Below, in pieces: positions 45,352 through 57,585 of a stretch of DNA of 64,000 bases; the first letter of the stretch is position 1; every line of letters starts with the position of its first letter. Source of the stretch: Glebionis coronaria (Eukaryota > Streptophyta > Magnoliopsida > Asterales > Asteraceae). The stretch covers positions 286,396,140-286,460,139 of the forward strand of contig CM046875.1 of NCBI GenBank assembly GCA_025667525.1. Reading direction: 5' to 3'. The translations under genes and the position numbers were made by a program. Below the pieces are notes generated by a model. The model was given only the letters and a program-made list of their open reading frames with translations. It was not told the origin of the DNA and made no database searches.

Positions 45352-45902
45352 TGATTGTAGAGTTTTACCACACCTTTAGGAAAAGGAGGGTAAATAGTGA
45401 AAAGTATTGAACAAATGACTTTAGGAAAAATCAAGTGTTAATGACCCTTAATGGTATGAAAGTTCGTTTCCCAAGGAGGTATATGTGTGTGAAAAATTTG
45501 TTAAATGTTTGTGATTAATGATTGGTTTAGAAGGGGATGAGAAAAGAAGATGACGAAGACGTAAAAATAAAAATAAACACTACTAGAAAGTTAAAACGTA
45601 GAACCTTAAAAATCACAAAAATAAAAATTAATTCTAAAAATTACCAAAAATTCACCAAAAATCAAAATAAATAAACTAAGAGTTTACCAATGATCAAAAC
45701 TTTTTCAAACCTTTTAAATAATTAAATATTCAATTTTTAAATGCTAATTAAAGCCCTAAAAATCAAATAAATTATCAAAAAGCCCAAATAAAGATTTTTC
45801 AATTGGTAAACCTCTAAAATGACCTAAAAAGATTAAAAACTATTTTTAGAAATCTTTAAACTAATAAAAACTATTTAAAATGATTTAAAAACTATTAAAA
45901 CT
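45352..45902 (-). repeat. Truncated LTR between C1 and C2
   Basis: The 551 bases nearest the PBS (U5 end), matching 32918-33469. U3, TATA box and motif array are all missing. It is fused at a T-rich junction directly to internal DNA equivalent to 38435, so about 3.4 kb of LTR plus about 1.56 kb of internal sequence were lost together. Confidence 0.9.
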
Positions 45903-46406
45903 TTTTTAGCCTTATTAGCAAAACAAAACATTGAAAATTGGAAAGCGTGAGGGCGTAGCAAAGCAAGTACCTATTCACCCCCATATACTAAAAGTAAACA
46001 TTGTCCTCAATGTTTCGAGTCTAAAGGTGGAGCACCCCCATACTAGAGACGAAGAGTCGAATGCTTAGGATCTAGCATGGAAAGGGTGATCAACAATATA
46101 TCTAAAGCCGTTTATTAAGTATGCTAAAAGATAATTGTTAGAACAATAAATGATATGTCATGGATTCGTGAAAAACTTCTTCAAACGAACGATGGAGGCT
46201 CACGTAAACGAACACGAGAGTCTTCAATCGTAGATGATGATGATGATCTAGATATCACAAACACAAACAACCACGAGACAACGAGTTGAAAGGGTACAAG
46301 TCCCCTTATTAGTGAATAGTGAGCATAAAAGATAAGCATGGGATCTCCCCCACGAGGCACCTCGTTTTTATTACCGAGTCATGAGCTCGACTCGATCCCC
46401 TCAATG

Positions 46407-47945
46407 CTAATTATCATTGGGGAAGGTGACTTGGTCGAGGGCAACCATTGAAGGAATTTCCCCACCAAAGTAGTGCTTAAGCCTATGTCCATTCACCTTG
46501 AAATTAGCACCATCATCTTGAGCTAGCTCAATGGTCCCATAAGGAAACATTTGTGTAATGGTGAACGGACCCGACCAACGAGATTTCAATTTCCCGGAAA
46601 ATATCTTAAGACGAGAGTTAAAAAGCAACACTTGATCACCAACGTTAAAAACCCGGTTTTTAATCTTTGAATCATGAAACTTTTTAGTCTTTTCTTTAAA
46701 AATTAATGAATTTTCATAAGCATTATCTCTTAATTCATCCAATTCATTCAATTGTATTTTCCGGTGATCTCCCGTGGTCTTCAAGTCAAAGTTTGCATGC
46801 TTAAGGGCCCAATATGCCTTGTGCTCCAACTCAATGGGCAAATGACAATTCTTCCCATAGACTAACTTATAAGGAGTGCAACCGATAGGTGTCTTATAAG
46901 CGGTCCTAAAGGCCCATAAAGCGTCATCGAGTTTGTCGGACCATAAAGCACGGTTTTCTCCAATTGACCTCTCTAAAATCCTCTTCAAAGCTCGGTTCGA
47001 AACCTCGACTTGCCCACTCGTTTGCGGGTGATAAGCCGTAGAAAGACGATGAGTAACTCCATATTTCTTTAGAACCTTTTCGAATTGGTCATTACAAAAA
47101 TGGGTTCCACGATCGCTTATAATAGCACGAGGGGTTCCGAACCGAGAGAATAATTGCTTCAAAAACTTCACTACCACACGAGCATCATTAGTAGGCAAAG
47201 CCTTAGCTTCCACCCACTTAGAAAGGTAGTCCACCGCGACGAGGATATATTTGTTGTCATTAGACGATGGGAACGGCCCCATAAAGTCTGTTCCCCATAT
47301 GTCAAAAATCTCACATACTTGAATTATGTTTTGCGGCATTTCATCACGTTGAGACGATTTTCCTTGACGTTGGCACGAATCACACGACTTCACGAGTGCG
47401 TGTGCATCACGATAGATAGAAGGCCAAAAGAAACCGGCATCGAACACTTTCTTAGCCGTGAGATTAGCACCGTGGTGACCACCCGTGGGTCCCTCGTGAC
47501 AAGCTCTAAGGATATTAGAAGCTTCGGCACCAAACATACAACGTCGAACGAGTTGATCCGCACAAACCCGATAGAGATAAGGGTCGTCCCAAAAATAGAA
47601 CTTGACGTCACGAAAGAATTTCCGTTTTTGTTGTGTCGTCATACCCTTGATTATGAAGTTGCCCGCATGGTAATTTGCAATGTCGGCAAACCATGGGGTG
47701 GTGTCTTTAGAATTCACTACACCGAGAGTCTCAAGAGGAAATGTTTCGGTGATTTCCTTGTTCTCGAAAACATCTTTGTGAGGATCTTCTAGACGAGAGA
47801 GATGATCGGCCGCTAGATTCTCGGCTCCTTTTTTGTCAAGCACGGTGACATCAAGTTCTTGGAGGAGGAGCATCCAACGAAGCAATCTCGGCTTAGCATC
47901 TTGCTTAGCTAAGAGATACTTGATAGCCGAATGGTCGGTATACAC
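46407..47945 (-). pseudogene. C2 RNase H end and integrase
   Basis: Counterpart of 38938-40476. The zinc finger is intact here (CDSCQRQGK), and [20 protein letters not shown] replaces C1's SCWSG. One core change is [13 protein letters not shown] (Thr for Ile beside the first catalytic Asp). It shares the frameshift with C1 near 47950, so it is not expressed as part of pol. Confidence 0.88.
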
Positions 47946-48808
47946 GATGCTTTAATTAAGACGAGATAAGGTCGGAATTTCTCAAAAGCATAGACCACGG
48001 CAAGGAATTCCTTTTCCGTTGTGGTGTACTTTAATTGAGCCTCGGTCATAGTCTTACTAGCGTAGTGGATAGGACGGAAATGCTTGTCATAACGTTGCCC
48101 TAAGACGGCCCCTATGGCATAATCACTTGCATCACACATGATTTCATAGGGTAATTCCCAATTAGGAGCAACAAGAATGGGAGCTTCGGTAAGTTTCCTT
48201 TTGAGAGTTTCGAAAGCCTTAACACAATCCTCATTGAAGTTGAAAGGAGCATCCTTCTCGAGAAGGTGTGTCATAGGTCGAGAGATTTTCGAGAAGTCCT
48301 TGATGAAACGACGATAAAAGCCCGCGTGGCCTAGGAAACTCCTAACTCCCTTAACGGTTTTGGGATGAGGTAACTTGGCGATGACGTCTACCTTAGCTTT
48401 ATCGACCTCAATCCCCGCCTTCGACACCTTATGTCCTAAGACGATTCCTTGTTTACACATAAAATGACATTTTTCCCAATTAAGCACAAGATTGGTTTCT
48501 TCACAACGTTTTAACATTTGCTCGAGATTAGATAAACATGACGTGAACGAATTACCAAACACCGAGAAGTCATCCATAAACACTTCCATCGACTTCTCGA
48601 TCATATCGTGAAAAATCACCATCATACACCGTTGAAACGTACCGGGTGCATTACAAAGTCCGAAAGGCATCCTACGATAAGCGAACGTTCCAAAAGGACA
48701 CGTAAAAGTAGTCTTTTCTTGATCACGAGGGTCGATAGGGATTTGAAAGTAACCGGAAAAACCATCTAAAAAGCAATAGAATTCATTTCCCGCAAGTCGC
48801 TCCAACAT
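47909..48808 (-). pseudogene. C2 reverse transcriptase core and RNase H start
   Basis: Counterpart of 40440-41339, identical except KDFSK for KEFSK. The catalytic FMDD and RNase H Asp are present. Separated from the upstream frame by the same in-frame TAA (48809-48811). Confidence 0.9.
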
Positions 48809-50383
48809 TTAATCCATGAAGGGCAAAGGAAAATGGTCTTTACGAGTGGCGTCATTTAACTTTCGGTAGTTAATACACACCCTCCAACCGGTCACAACAC
48901 GAGTGGGAATTAACTCGTTGTTTTCATTGGGCACAACGGTCATTCCTCCCTTTGTAGGGACACAATGGATTGGGCTCACCCATGGGCTATCGGATATAGG
49001 ATAAATCATTCCTGTGTCAAGGAGTTTAAGGATCTCCTTTTTAATGACATCGTGAATTTTAGGATTCACCCTTCTTTGACTTTGAATTGCGGGTTTGTAG
49101 TCTTCCTCCATTAAAATCTTGTGAGTACAAATATTTGGGTCAATACCCTTAATGTCGGATATTTTCCACGCAATTGCCCCTTTATGAGCCTTAAGAACTT
49201 TCAAGAGCTCGGTTTTTTCATCATTAGCAAGACCTTTTGCAATAATAACCGGCAACTTGTCATCACCTTCCAAGAATGCGTATTCAAGGCGAGAAGGAAG
49301 ATCTTTCAATTCAAGGATAGGTGGTTCCTCGATTGAAGATTTTGGTTCAACACTCATAACTTCCATCGGCGAAAGAAATGGTGGAATAGAAGTATCATCA
49401 CTAATCAACACCTCATCTTCATTGTCGATCTCATTTGAAGTAAGATCGCCTCCTTTGAATGGAGTGAGATTTGGTGTGGAATTAGCAAGAATCGGATCCA
49501 AAATAGTGGGATTGCCACTTGACGAGCTATCGGAAAAACCTAACACTTCTTGTGAAAACTCATCGTAAACCACATCAACGATGTCAATGTGATTGATGGT
49601 AGCGATTGCATAAACATGAGAAGGTTTCGAGTTTTGAGTAGCGTTTATAACAAGTTCCTCTTCGTTGAATCTCAAAGTCATAGTTCTCGCATGAACATCG
49701 ATAAGCGATCTCGAAGTGTCTAAAAATGATCGACCTAAAATTAGAGGAACTTGAGGATCCGCGGGGATGTCAACTACTATAAAATCAACGGGATAGTAGA
49801 ACTTCCCCACTTTCACGAAAACATCTTCGGCTACTCCACATGCCATAATCGTAGAATGATCGGCCATCTTGATGGACATGTTCGAAGGAATGAGAGCCGG
49901 AAGCGAAAGCGATTTCCAAATGGAAAATGGCATCAAATTAATGCTCGCACCAAGATCGGCCAAGGCGAGGTATTCTTTCATATCTTGTATGTCATAAGGA
50001 ATGAGAAACTTTCTGGGATCACCAACTTTTTCCGGTATGCGGTTAAGATAAACCGAAGAAAAATTAGCAAGCTTTGAAAGCTTTTCCTTATCGCTCATCA
50101 TACTTTTAAAAGTGGAAGCGAAACGAGGCATATATAACAACGCGTCGGCTAAACTCACATCAAAATTCACTTGTTTAAACATTTTTATAAAAAGCTCGAT
50201 TTGTTGTTTGTTACGTTCTTGCATTTTCTCTTTGTTTCGTCTCGAAGGGTAGGGTAAAGGTGGTGTGGGTTGGTCATTAGGCAACGGCCTTGGAAACTCG
50301 GGTTCCACAATTGGTATTGGTTCAACCGTAGGTGTGGTTTGAGCGGTACTTCGTGGGATTGTAATGTGCTCCTTTTCAACCAC
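48809..50383 (-). pseudogene. C2 protease and RT N-terminus
   Basis: Counterpart of 41340-42914. I see three residue differences: MFKQ for MFQQ, IPSNM for IPLNM, and EDYKP for EDHKP. Protease LADLGASIN and RT GWRVCINYRK are intact. Bounded by the same TAG and TAA as C1. Confidence 0.9.
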
Positions 50384-50398
50384 AACCTCGGGTTCTTT

Positions 50399-51499
50399 CT
50401 AGATTTCCTTCTCCGTAGAAGTACTTGGACGAGAGATTGGTTCCTTCAAATTTTTACCACTTCGTGTAGTAATAACCTTCATTTCTCCCTTCGGGTTTGC
50501 AATGGTATCACTAGGAAGACCACCCGAGGAAGAAGGTTTACACATGATTGCTTCAAACATCTTAGCCATTCGGTCCTCAAATTTTGATTCCCTAGCATCC
50601 ACTTTTAATAACTCTTGCTTAATCTCATGTTGTCCTAATTCCATCTTTTGTTGGTTTTGTTGAAGACGTTGGACATTTCCTTCCATTTTGTTTGCATGAG
50701 TTTTAAGTTCGTTGGCAAGTTCATTTTTTAGCTCGTTTTTCAACTCGGATCTTAAGCTAATCATCTCACGTTGCATGTTATCAAATTTAGCATCATTTGC
50801 TTTAGCATAATCCAAAAATTCTCCTTGCAAATTTTTAGTGTGAGCATTTTGAAAACCTTGTGTAGTGTTTTGAAAATCATGGTTTTGGTTTTGATTAGAA
50901 ATTTGTCCATTCCCACTTTGATAATTCCCCTTGTTGTAATTGCGTGAATTGCCTTGGTAATTACCTTGGTTGTTGTTTCGATAATTGTTAACATTTTGAT
51001 TTGGTGGAGCTTGATTTTGGCGGGAACCTTGACCGTTTTGGTTGTAAGTTCCCGTTGCTACATAAGCACTCGAAGTGTTACCATCCGCGGTAATGCATTC
51101 GGAAAGATCATGAGCTCCTCCACAAGATAAACAACTCTTAGCAACCGCTTTAACCGAAGCGGAATTGGAAGCTTCTTGAGCCTTCCAATGGGACATAAGA
51201 TTAGCAAATCTATCAAAAAACCGATTTTCCTCATTAGCTTCATCATGTAAGGCGTTAATGCTATGAGACGATTGTGACGAAGATGACGAACCCATATTGG
51301 CAACACTCGGTGTGTTACGAGGGCTATAAACCTTAGATCTATTTTCAATGATTTGTAAAGCCTCATTTGTCGTCTTGCACAAAAGATTACCACCCGCGGC
51401 GGCATTCAAATAATCTCGTTCATGATCATTAAGCCCATTATAAAAAGTATCCACTTGATGCAATTCCGTAAAATCATGGTGTGGACATTCATGTAACAT
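50399..51499 (-). pseudogene. C2 Gag C-terminal half
   Basis: Counterpart of 42930-44030, with a few substitutions (GGNLLCK, LLKVDAR, GKNLKEP). The zinc knuckle CLSCGGAHDLSEC is intact. Ends at the shared TAG. Confidence 0.88.
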
Positions 51500-51514
51500 T
51501 TCTTTAAATCGTTC

Positions 51515-52081
51515 TCATGCCATTGAAAAACTTTCATTATTTATTTGCATAAATCGTGAAATCTCATTTTTCAAGTGTGTTGTTTTAGATGGTGGAAAAA
51601 ACTTGTTCACAAACTTAGAAACGAGATCGGCCCATGTCAAAATCGAATTTGGCGGTTCTTTCTCGAGCCAAATTTTTGCGGGTCCATCTAACGAGTATAG
51701 AAACAACATCATCTTAATGGCGTCATGTGGAACATCCTTAAACTTGCTAGTGGCGGTGAGACTGTTAAAATTCCTAGTATGATAATGCGGGTTGTCTTTC
51801 TTGTGACCTCTAAACTTATTTGCTTGCAACATCGACATTAAACCCGTCTTAATCTCGAAATTCTCCGCAAGAATGACGGGAATCACAATAGCCTCTCCAA
51901 AACCCTCGGTGGGTGATTGTAGCAACTCCATCATAGTACGGTTAGCCATGACGACTTCTTGTTCTACAATAGGTTCAACAATTGGAGGTTCTTCTTCAAC
52001 AATCAACGTCTCTTGATTGGTTTGTTTTTGAAGTCGTTTACGAGCTCGTTTTGCTTGATTACGAGTGATCATAAACTTCAC
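51515..52081 (-). pseudogene. C2 Gag N-terminal half
   Basis: 188 codons. Longer than in C1 because the Arg codon that became TGA in C1 is intact here. It ends at the TGA shared with C1 (51515-51517), where C3 has Trp. Confidence 0.88.
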
Positions 52082-52820
52082 GAAGAATGGGAGGTGAGCA
52101 AAGAAGATTCTTTTTGGGTGTTTTGTAAATTTTCAATTTTTTTTGTGTTTTTGATGATATTTAATTTTTTTTGGATTTTGGTGTATCTTCGTAGACAACA
52201 ATCTACAAAATCTCTCCTCGAATCAAACTCTTGATTAAAGAAGCCTCAAAGGAATGAAAACGATCACGTGGAGTGAACTCCTTCGAATGACTTTAGAACT
52301 TTGGTGAAAACCAAATTGTTCAAGAGGGTTTAATCACAAAGAAACCAAGCAAATATATTATACGTAATAATACTTTGGGCGGCAAAACCCTCGATTAGCC
52401 TTCAATCTCAAAATACTCACAAGCAAGCGGGGAAACGAGGCGGCGCGAAGCACTTAAGAGCCTTTTTCCTTAGGGTATATTTTATAATACCCGCCTTATA
52501 CCCACCTTATAGTTTGTATCTTTCAAAATCGAGCTTCACGAAAGTATTTATCTATTTTTGCCTTTTTCTTTTTGTTTGAGATTCGAATACAATAATTGAG
52601 TGATGAAATCCCAATTAAGGTTGTGTTTTCACACTTTTGGAGATATTGTATATTTATTGTGATACTTAATACAATATAGTAATAATATTTGTACAAGAAA
52701 AACCAAGAAAACCGATAATACGTATTAGTAGAGTTCTACTAATACAAATACTATTTGGTTAATATTAAAAACAACAATGCAAATTAATCACGACACACCT
52801 CCCCGACAGCGGCGCCAAAG
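52082..52820 (-). other. C2 leader and primer binding site
   Basis: Noncoding. PBS TGGCGCCGCTGTCGGGG at 52801-52817; perfect dyad at 52722-52745; conserved leader block near 52412-52460. Confidence 0.6.
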
Positions 52821-53372
52821 TGATTGTAGAGTTTTACCACACCTTTAGGAAAAGGAGGGTAAATAGTGAAAAGTATTGAACAAATGACTTTAGGAAAAAT
52901 CAAGTGTTAATGACCCTTAATGGTATGAAAGTTCGTTTCCCAAGGAGGTATATGTGTGTGAAAAATTTGTTAAATGTTTGTGATTAATGATTGGTTTAGA
53001 AGGGGATGAGAAAAGAAGATGACGAAGACGTAAAAATAAAAATAAACACTACTAGAAAGTTAAAACGTAGAACCTTAAAAATCACAAAAATAAAAATTAA
53101 TTCTAAAAATTACCAAAAATTCACCAAAAATCAAAATAAATAAACTAAGAGTTTACCAATGATCAAAACTTTTTCAAACCTTTTAAATAATTAAATATTC
53201 AATTTTTAAATGCTAATTAAAGCCCTAAAAATCAAATAAATTATCAAAAAGCCCAAATAAAGATTTTTCAATTGGTAAACCTCTAAAATGACCTAAAAAG
53301 ATTAAAAACTATTTTTAGAAATCTTTAAACTAATAAAAACTATTTAAAATGATTTAAAAACTATTAAAACTT
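52821..53372 (-). repeat. Truncated LTR between C2 and C3
   Basis: About 552 bases, the same U5-end fragment and breakpoint as 45352-45902. It lacks promoter sequences. Confidence 0.9.
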
Positions 53373-53713
53373 TTTTTAGCCTTATTAGCAAAACAAAACA
53401 TTGAAAATTGGAAAGCGTGAGGGCGTAGCAAAGCAAGTACCTATTCACCCCCATATACTAAAAGTAAACATTGTCCTCAATGTTTCGAGTCTAAAGGTGG
53501 AGCACCCCCATACTAGAGACGAAGAGTCGAATGCTTAGGATCTAGCATGGTCATCGTCTTACTAGCATAGTGGATAGGACGGAAATGCTTGTCATAACGT
53601 TGCCCTAAGACGGCCCCTATGGCATAATCACTTGCATCGCACATGATTTCAAAGGGTAATTCCCAATTAGGAGCAACAAGAATGGGAGTTTCGGTAAGTT
53701 TCCTTTTGAGAGT
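53373..53713 (-). pseudogene. C3 deletion junction and RNase H remnant
   Basis: 53373-53550 matches the post-pol region of C1 and C2 (hairpin at 53466-53485). At 53550/53551 it jumps directly to RNase H sequence (equivalent to C1 about 40574), removing 1,965 bases: all of integrase and most of RNase H. GG is shared at the two breakpoints. The remaining piece encodes the start of RNase H ([15 protein letters not shown]). Confidence 0.8.
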
Positions 53714-54448
53714 TTAGAAAGCCTTAACACAATCCTCATTGAAGTTGAAAGGAGCATCCTTCTCGAGAAGGTGTGTCATAGGTCGAGAGATTTTCGAGAA
53801 GTCCTTGATGAAACGATGATAAAAGCCCGCGTGGCCTAGGAAACTCCTAACTCCCTTAACGGTTTTGGGATGAGGTAACTTGGCGATGACGTCTACCTTA
53901 GCTTTATCGACCTCAATCCCCGCCTTCGACACCTTATGTCCTAAGACGATTCCTTGTTTACACATAAAATGACATTTTTCCCAATTAAGCACAAGATTGG
54001 TTTCTTCACAACGTTTTAACATTTGCTCGAGATTAGATAAACATGACGTGAACGAATTACCAAACACCGAGAAGTCATCCATAAACACTTCCATCGACTT
54101 CTCGATCATATCGTGAAAAATCGCCATCATACACCATTGAAACGTACCGGGTGCATTACAAAGTCCGAAAGGCATCCTACGATAAGCGAACGTTCTATAA
54201 GGACACGTAAAAGTAGTCTTTTCTTGATCACGAGGGTCGATAGGGATTTGAAAGTAACCGGAAAAACCATCTAAAAAGCAATAGAATTCATTTCCCGCAA
54301 GTCGCTCCAACATTTGATCCATGAAGGGCAAAGGAAAATGGTCTTTACGAGTGGCGTCATTTAACTTTCGGTAGTCAATACACACCCTCCAACCGGTCAC
54401 AACACGAGTGGGAATTAACTCGTTGTTTTCATTGGGCACAACGGTCAT
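53714..54448 (-). pseudogene. C3 reverse transcriptase
   Basis: 244 codons from TVVPNENNELIPTRVVTG through GWRVCIDYRKLNDATRKDHF, MPFGLCNAPGTFQWCM (Trp for Arg), FMDDFSVFG and [16 protein letters not shown]. Unlike C1 and C2 there is no stop before QMLERL. It ends at a TAA (53714-53716) replacing Glu. A one-base loss near 54459 puts it out of phase with the upstream frame. Confidence 0.88.
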
Positions 54449-54630
54449 TCCTCCCTTTTAGGGACACAATGGATTGGGCTCACCCATGGGCTATCAGATA
54501 TAGGATAAATCATTCCCGCGTCAAGGGGTTTAAGGACCTCCTTTTTAATGACATCGTGAATTTTGGGATTCACCCTTCTTTGACTTTGAATTGCGGGTTT
54601 GTAGTCTTCCTCCATTAAAATCTTGTGAGT

Positions 54631-55179
54631 TCAAAATTTTGGGTCAATACCCTTAAAGTCGGATATTTTCCACGTAATTGCCCCTTTATGAGCCTTAAGA
54701 ACTTTCAAGAGCTCGGTTTTTTCATCATTAGCAAGACCTTTTGCAATAATAACCGGCAACTTGTCATCACCTTCCAAGAATGCGTATTCAAGGTGAGAAG
54801 GAAGATCTTTCAATTCAAGGATAGGTGGTTCCTCGATTGAAGATTTTGGTTCAACACTCATAACTTCCATCGGAGAAAGAAATGGTGGAATAGAAGTATC
54901 ATCACTAATCAACACCTCGTCTTCATTGTCGATCTCATTCAAAGTGAGATCGCCTACTTTGAATGGAGTGAGATTTGGTGTGGAATTAGCAAGAATCGGA
55001 TCCAAAATAGTGGGATTGCCACTTGACGAGCTATCGGAAAAACCTAACACTTCTTGTGAAAACTCATCGCAAACCACATCAACGATGTCAATGTGATTGA
55101 TGGTAGAATTTGCATAAACATGAGAAGGTTTCGAGTTTTGAGTAGCGTTTATAACAAGTTCCTCTTCGTTGAATCTCAA
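54631..55179 (-). pseudogene. C3 protease end and RT linker
   Basis: 182 codons in phase with the 762-codon frame upstream, from which it is separated by a TAA at 55297-55299. Acidic linker, then ELKDLPSHLEYAFLEGDDKL and AITWKISDFKGIDPKF; it stops where C1 has a Cys codon. The apparent Met start is a substitution, not a real initiation site. Confidence 0.8.
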
Positions 55180-55296
55180 AGTGATAGTTCTCGCATGAAC
55201 ATTGATAAGCGATCTCGAAGTGTCTAAAAATGATCGACCTAAAATTAGAGGAACTTGAGGATCCGCGGGGATGTCAACTACTATAAAATCAACGGG

Positions 55297-57585
55297 TTAG
55301 TAGAACTTCCCCACTTTCACGAAAACATCTTCGGCTACTCCACATGCCATAATCGTAGAATGATCGGCCATCTCGATGGACATGTTCGAAGGAATGAGAG
55401 CCGGAAGCGAAAGCGATTTCCAAATGGAAAATGGCATCAAATTAATGCTCGCACCAAGATCGGCCAAGGCGAGGTATTCTTTCATATCTTGTATGTCACA
55501 AGGAATGAGAAACTTTCCGGGATCACCAACTTTTTCCGGTATGCGGTTAAGATAAACCGAAGAACAATTAGCAAGCTTTGAAAGCTTTTCCTTATCGCTC
55601 ATCATACTTTTAAAAGTGGAAGCGAAACGAGGCATATATAACAACGCGTCGGCTAAACTCACATCAAAATGCACTTGTTGAAACATTTTTATAAAAAGCT
55701 CGATTTGTTGTTTGTTACGTTCTTGCATTTTCTCTTTGTTTCGTCTCGAAGGGTAGGGTAAAGGTGGTGTGGGTTGGTCATTAGGCAACGGCCTTGGAAA
55801 CTCGGGTTCCACAATTGGTATTGGTTCAACCGTAGGTGTGGTTTGAGCGGTACTTCGTAAGATTGTAATGTGCTCCTTTTCAACCACAACCTCGGGTTCT
55901 TTCTCGATTTCCTTCTCCGTAGAAGTACTTGGACGAGAGATTGGTTCCTTGAAAGTTTTACCACTTCGTGTAGTAATAACCTTCATTTCTCCCTTCGGGT
56001 TTGCAATGGTATCACTAGGAAGACCACCCGAGGAAGAGGGTTTACACATGATTGCTTCAAACATCTTAGCTATTCGGTCCTCAAATTTTGATTGCCTAGC
56101 ATCCGCTTTTAATAACTCTTGCTTAATCTCATGTTGTCCTAGTTCCATCTTTTGTTGGTTTTGTTGAAGACGTTGGACATTTCCTTCCATTTTGTTTGCA
56201 TGAGTTTTAAGTTCGTTGGCAAGTTCATTTTTTAACTCGTTTTTCAACTCGGATCTTAAGCTAATCATCTCACGTTGCATGTTATCAAATTTAGCATCAT
56301 TTGCTTTAGCATAATCCAAAAATTCTCCTTGCAAATTTTTAGTGTGAGCATTTTGAAAACCTTGTGTAGTGTTTTGAAAATCACGGTTTTGGTTTTGATT
56401 AGAAATTTGTCCATTCCCACTTTGATAATTCCCCTTGTTGTAATTGCGTGAATTGCCTTGGTAATTACCTTGGTTGTTGTTTCGATAATTGTTAACATTT
56501 TGATTTGGTGGAGCTTGATTTTGGCGGGAACCTTGACCGTTTTGGTTATAAGTTCCCGTTGCTACATAAGCACTCGAAGTGTTACCATCCGCGGTAATGC
56601 ATTCGGAAAGATCATGAGCTCCTCCACGAGATAAACAACTCTTAGCAACCGCTTTAACCGAAGCGGAATTGGAAGCTTCTTGAGCCTTCCAATGGGACAT
56701 AAGATTAGCAAATCTATCAAAAAACCGATTTTCCTCATTAGCTTCATCATGTAAGGCGTTAATGCTATAAGACGATTGTGACGAAGATGACGAACCCATA
56801 TTGGCAACACTCGGTGTGTTACGAGGGCTATAAACCTTAGATCTATTTTCAATGATTTGTAAAGCCTCATTTGTCGTCTTGCACAAAAAATTACCACCCG
56901 CGGCGGCATTCAAATAATCTCGTATATGATCATTAAGCCCATTATAAAAAGTATCCACTTGATGCAATTCCGTAAAATCATGGTGTGGACATTCATGTAA
57001 CATTTCTTTAAATCGTTCCCATGCCATTGAAAAACTTTCATTATTTCTTTGCACAAATCGTGAAATCTCATTTTTCAAGTGTGTTGTTTTAGATGGTGGA
57101 AAAAACTTGTTCACAAACTTAGAAACGAGATCGGCCCATGTCAAAATCGAATTTGGCGGTTCTTTCTCGAGCCAAATTTTTGCGGGTCCATCTAACGAGT
57201 ATAGAAACAACATCATCTTAATGGCGTCATGTGGAACATCCGCAAACTTGCTAGTGGCGGTGAGACGGTTAAAATTCCTAGTATGATAATGCGGGTTGTC
57301 TTTCTTGTGACCTCTAAACTTATTTGCTTGCAACATCGACATTAAACCCGTCTTAATCTCGAAATTCTCCGCAAGAATGGCGGGAATCACAATAGCCTCT
57401 CCAAAACCCTCGGTGGGTGCTTGTAGCAACTCCATCATAGTACGGTTAGCCATGACGACTTCTTGTTCTACAATAGGTTCAACAATTGGAGGTTCTTCTT
57501 CAACAATCAACGTCTCTTGATTGGTTTGTTTTTGAAGTCGTTTACGAGCTCGTTTTGCTTGATTACGAGTGATCATAAACTTCAC
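55297..57585 (-). CDS. C3 Gag-protease polyprotein, longest intact frame of the array
   Basis: 762 codons: basic N-terminus, capsid domain (PHYHTRNFNRLTATSKFADV, VNKFFPPSKTTHLKNEISRF, FSMAWERFKEML), zinc knuckle, Asn/Gln-rich region, heptad region, KVITTRSGK linker, then protease LADLGASINLMPFSIW (Asp at about residue 709). None of the C1/C2 gag stops is present. The knuckle has Arg for its second Cys (CLSRGGAHDLSEC). The frame ends at a TAA just after KVGKFY, short of the VPLILGRSF part of protease, so protease is truncated. Met4 is an alternative start. It is the only copy still next to a promoter-bearing LTR. Confidence 0.9.
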   Translation of the reverse strand: MKFMITRNQAKRARKRLQKQTNQETLIVEEEPPIVEPIVEQEVVMANRTMMELLQAPTEGFGEAIVIPAILAENFEIKTGLMSMLQANKFRGHKKDNPHYHTRNFNRLTATSKFADVPHDAIKMMLFLYSLDGPAKIWLEKEPPNSILTWADLVSKFVNKFFPPSKTTHLKNEISRFVQRNNESFSMAWERFKEMLHECPHHDFTELHQVDTFYNGLNDHIRDYLNAAAGGNFLCKTTNEALQIIENRSKVYSPRNTPSVANMGSSSSSQSSYSINALHDEANEENRFFDRFANLMSHWKAQEASNSASVKAVAKSCLSRGGAHDLSECITADGNTSSAYVATGTYNQNGQGSRQNQAPPNQNVNNYRNNNQGNYQGNSRNYNKGNYQSGNGQISNQNQNRDFQNTTQGFQNAHTKNLQGEFLDYAKANDAKFDNMQREMISLRSELKNELKNELANELKTHANKMEGNVQRLQQNQQKMELGQHEIKQELLKADARQSKFEDRIAKMFEAIMCKPSSSGGLPSDTIANPKGEMKVITTRSGKTFKEPISRPSTSTEKEIEKEPEVVVEKEHITILRSTAQTTPTVEPIPIVEPEFPRPLPNDQPTPPLPYPSRRNKEKMQERNKQQIELFIKMFQQVHFDVSLADALLYMPRFASTFKSMMSDKEKLSKLANCSSVYLNRIPEKVGDPGKFLIPCDIQDMKEYLALADLGASINLMPFSIWKSLSLPALIPSNMSIEMADHSTIMACGVAEDVFVKVGKFY

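Larger units (their letters stand above)
38435..45903 (-). repeat. Tandem unit 1 (C1 internal region plus truncated LTR)
   Basis: 7,469-base unit repeated directly at 45904-53372. It begins in the noncoding region after pol (AGCCTTATTAGC) and ends within the truncated LTR at ATTAAAACTTTTTT. The first roughly 2 kb differ more between units than the rest does. Confidence 0.88.
45904..53372 (-). repeat. Tandem unit 2 (C2 internal region plus truncated LTR)
   Basis: Direct repeat of 38435-45903, same length, same truncated-LTR junction and same shared stops. The junction has one extra T. Confidence 0.88.
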
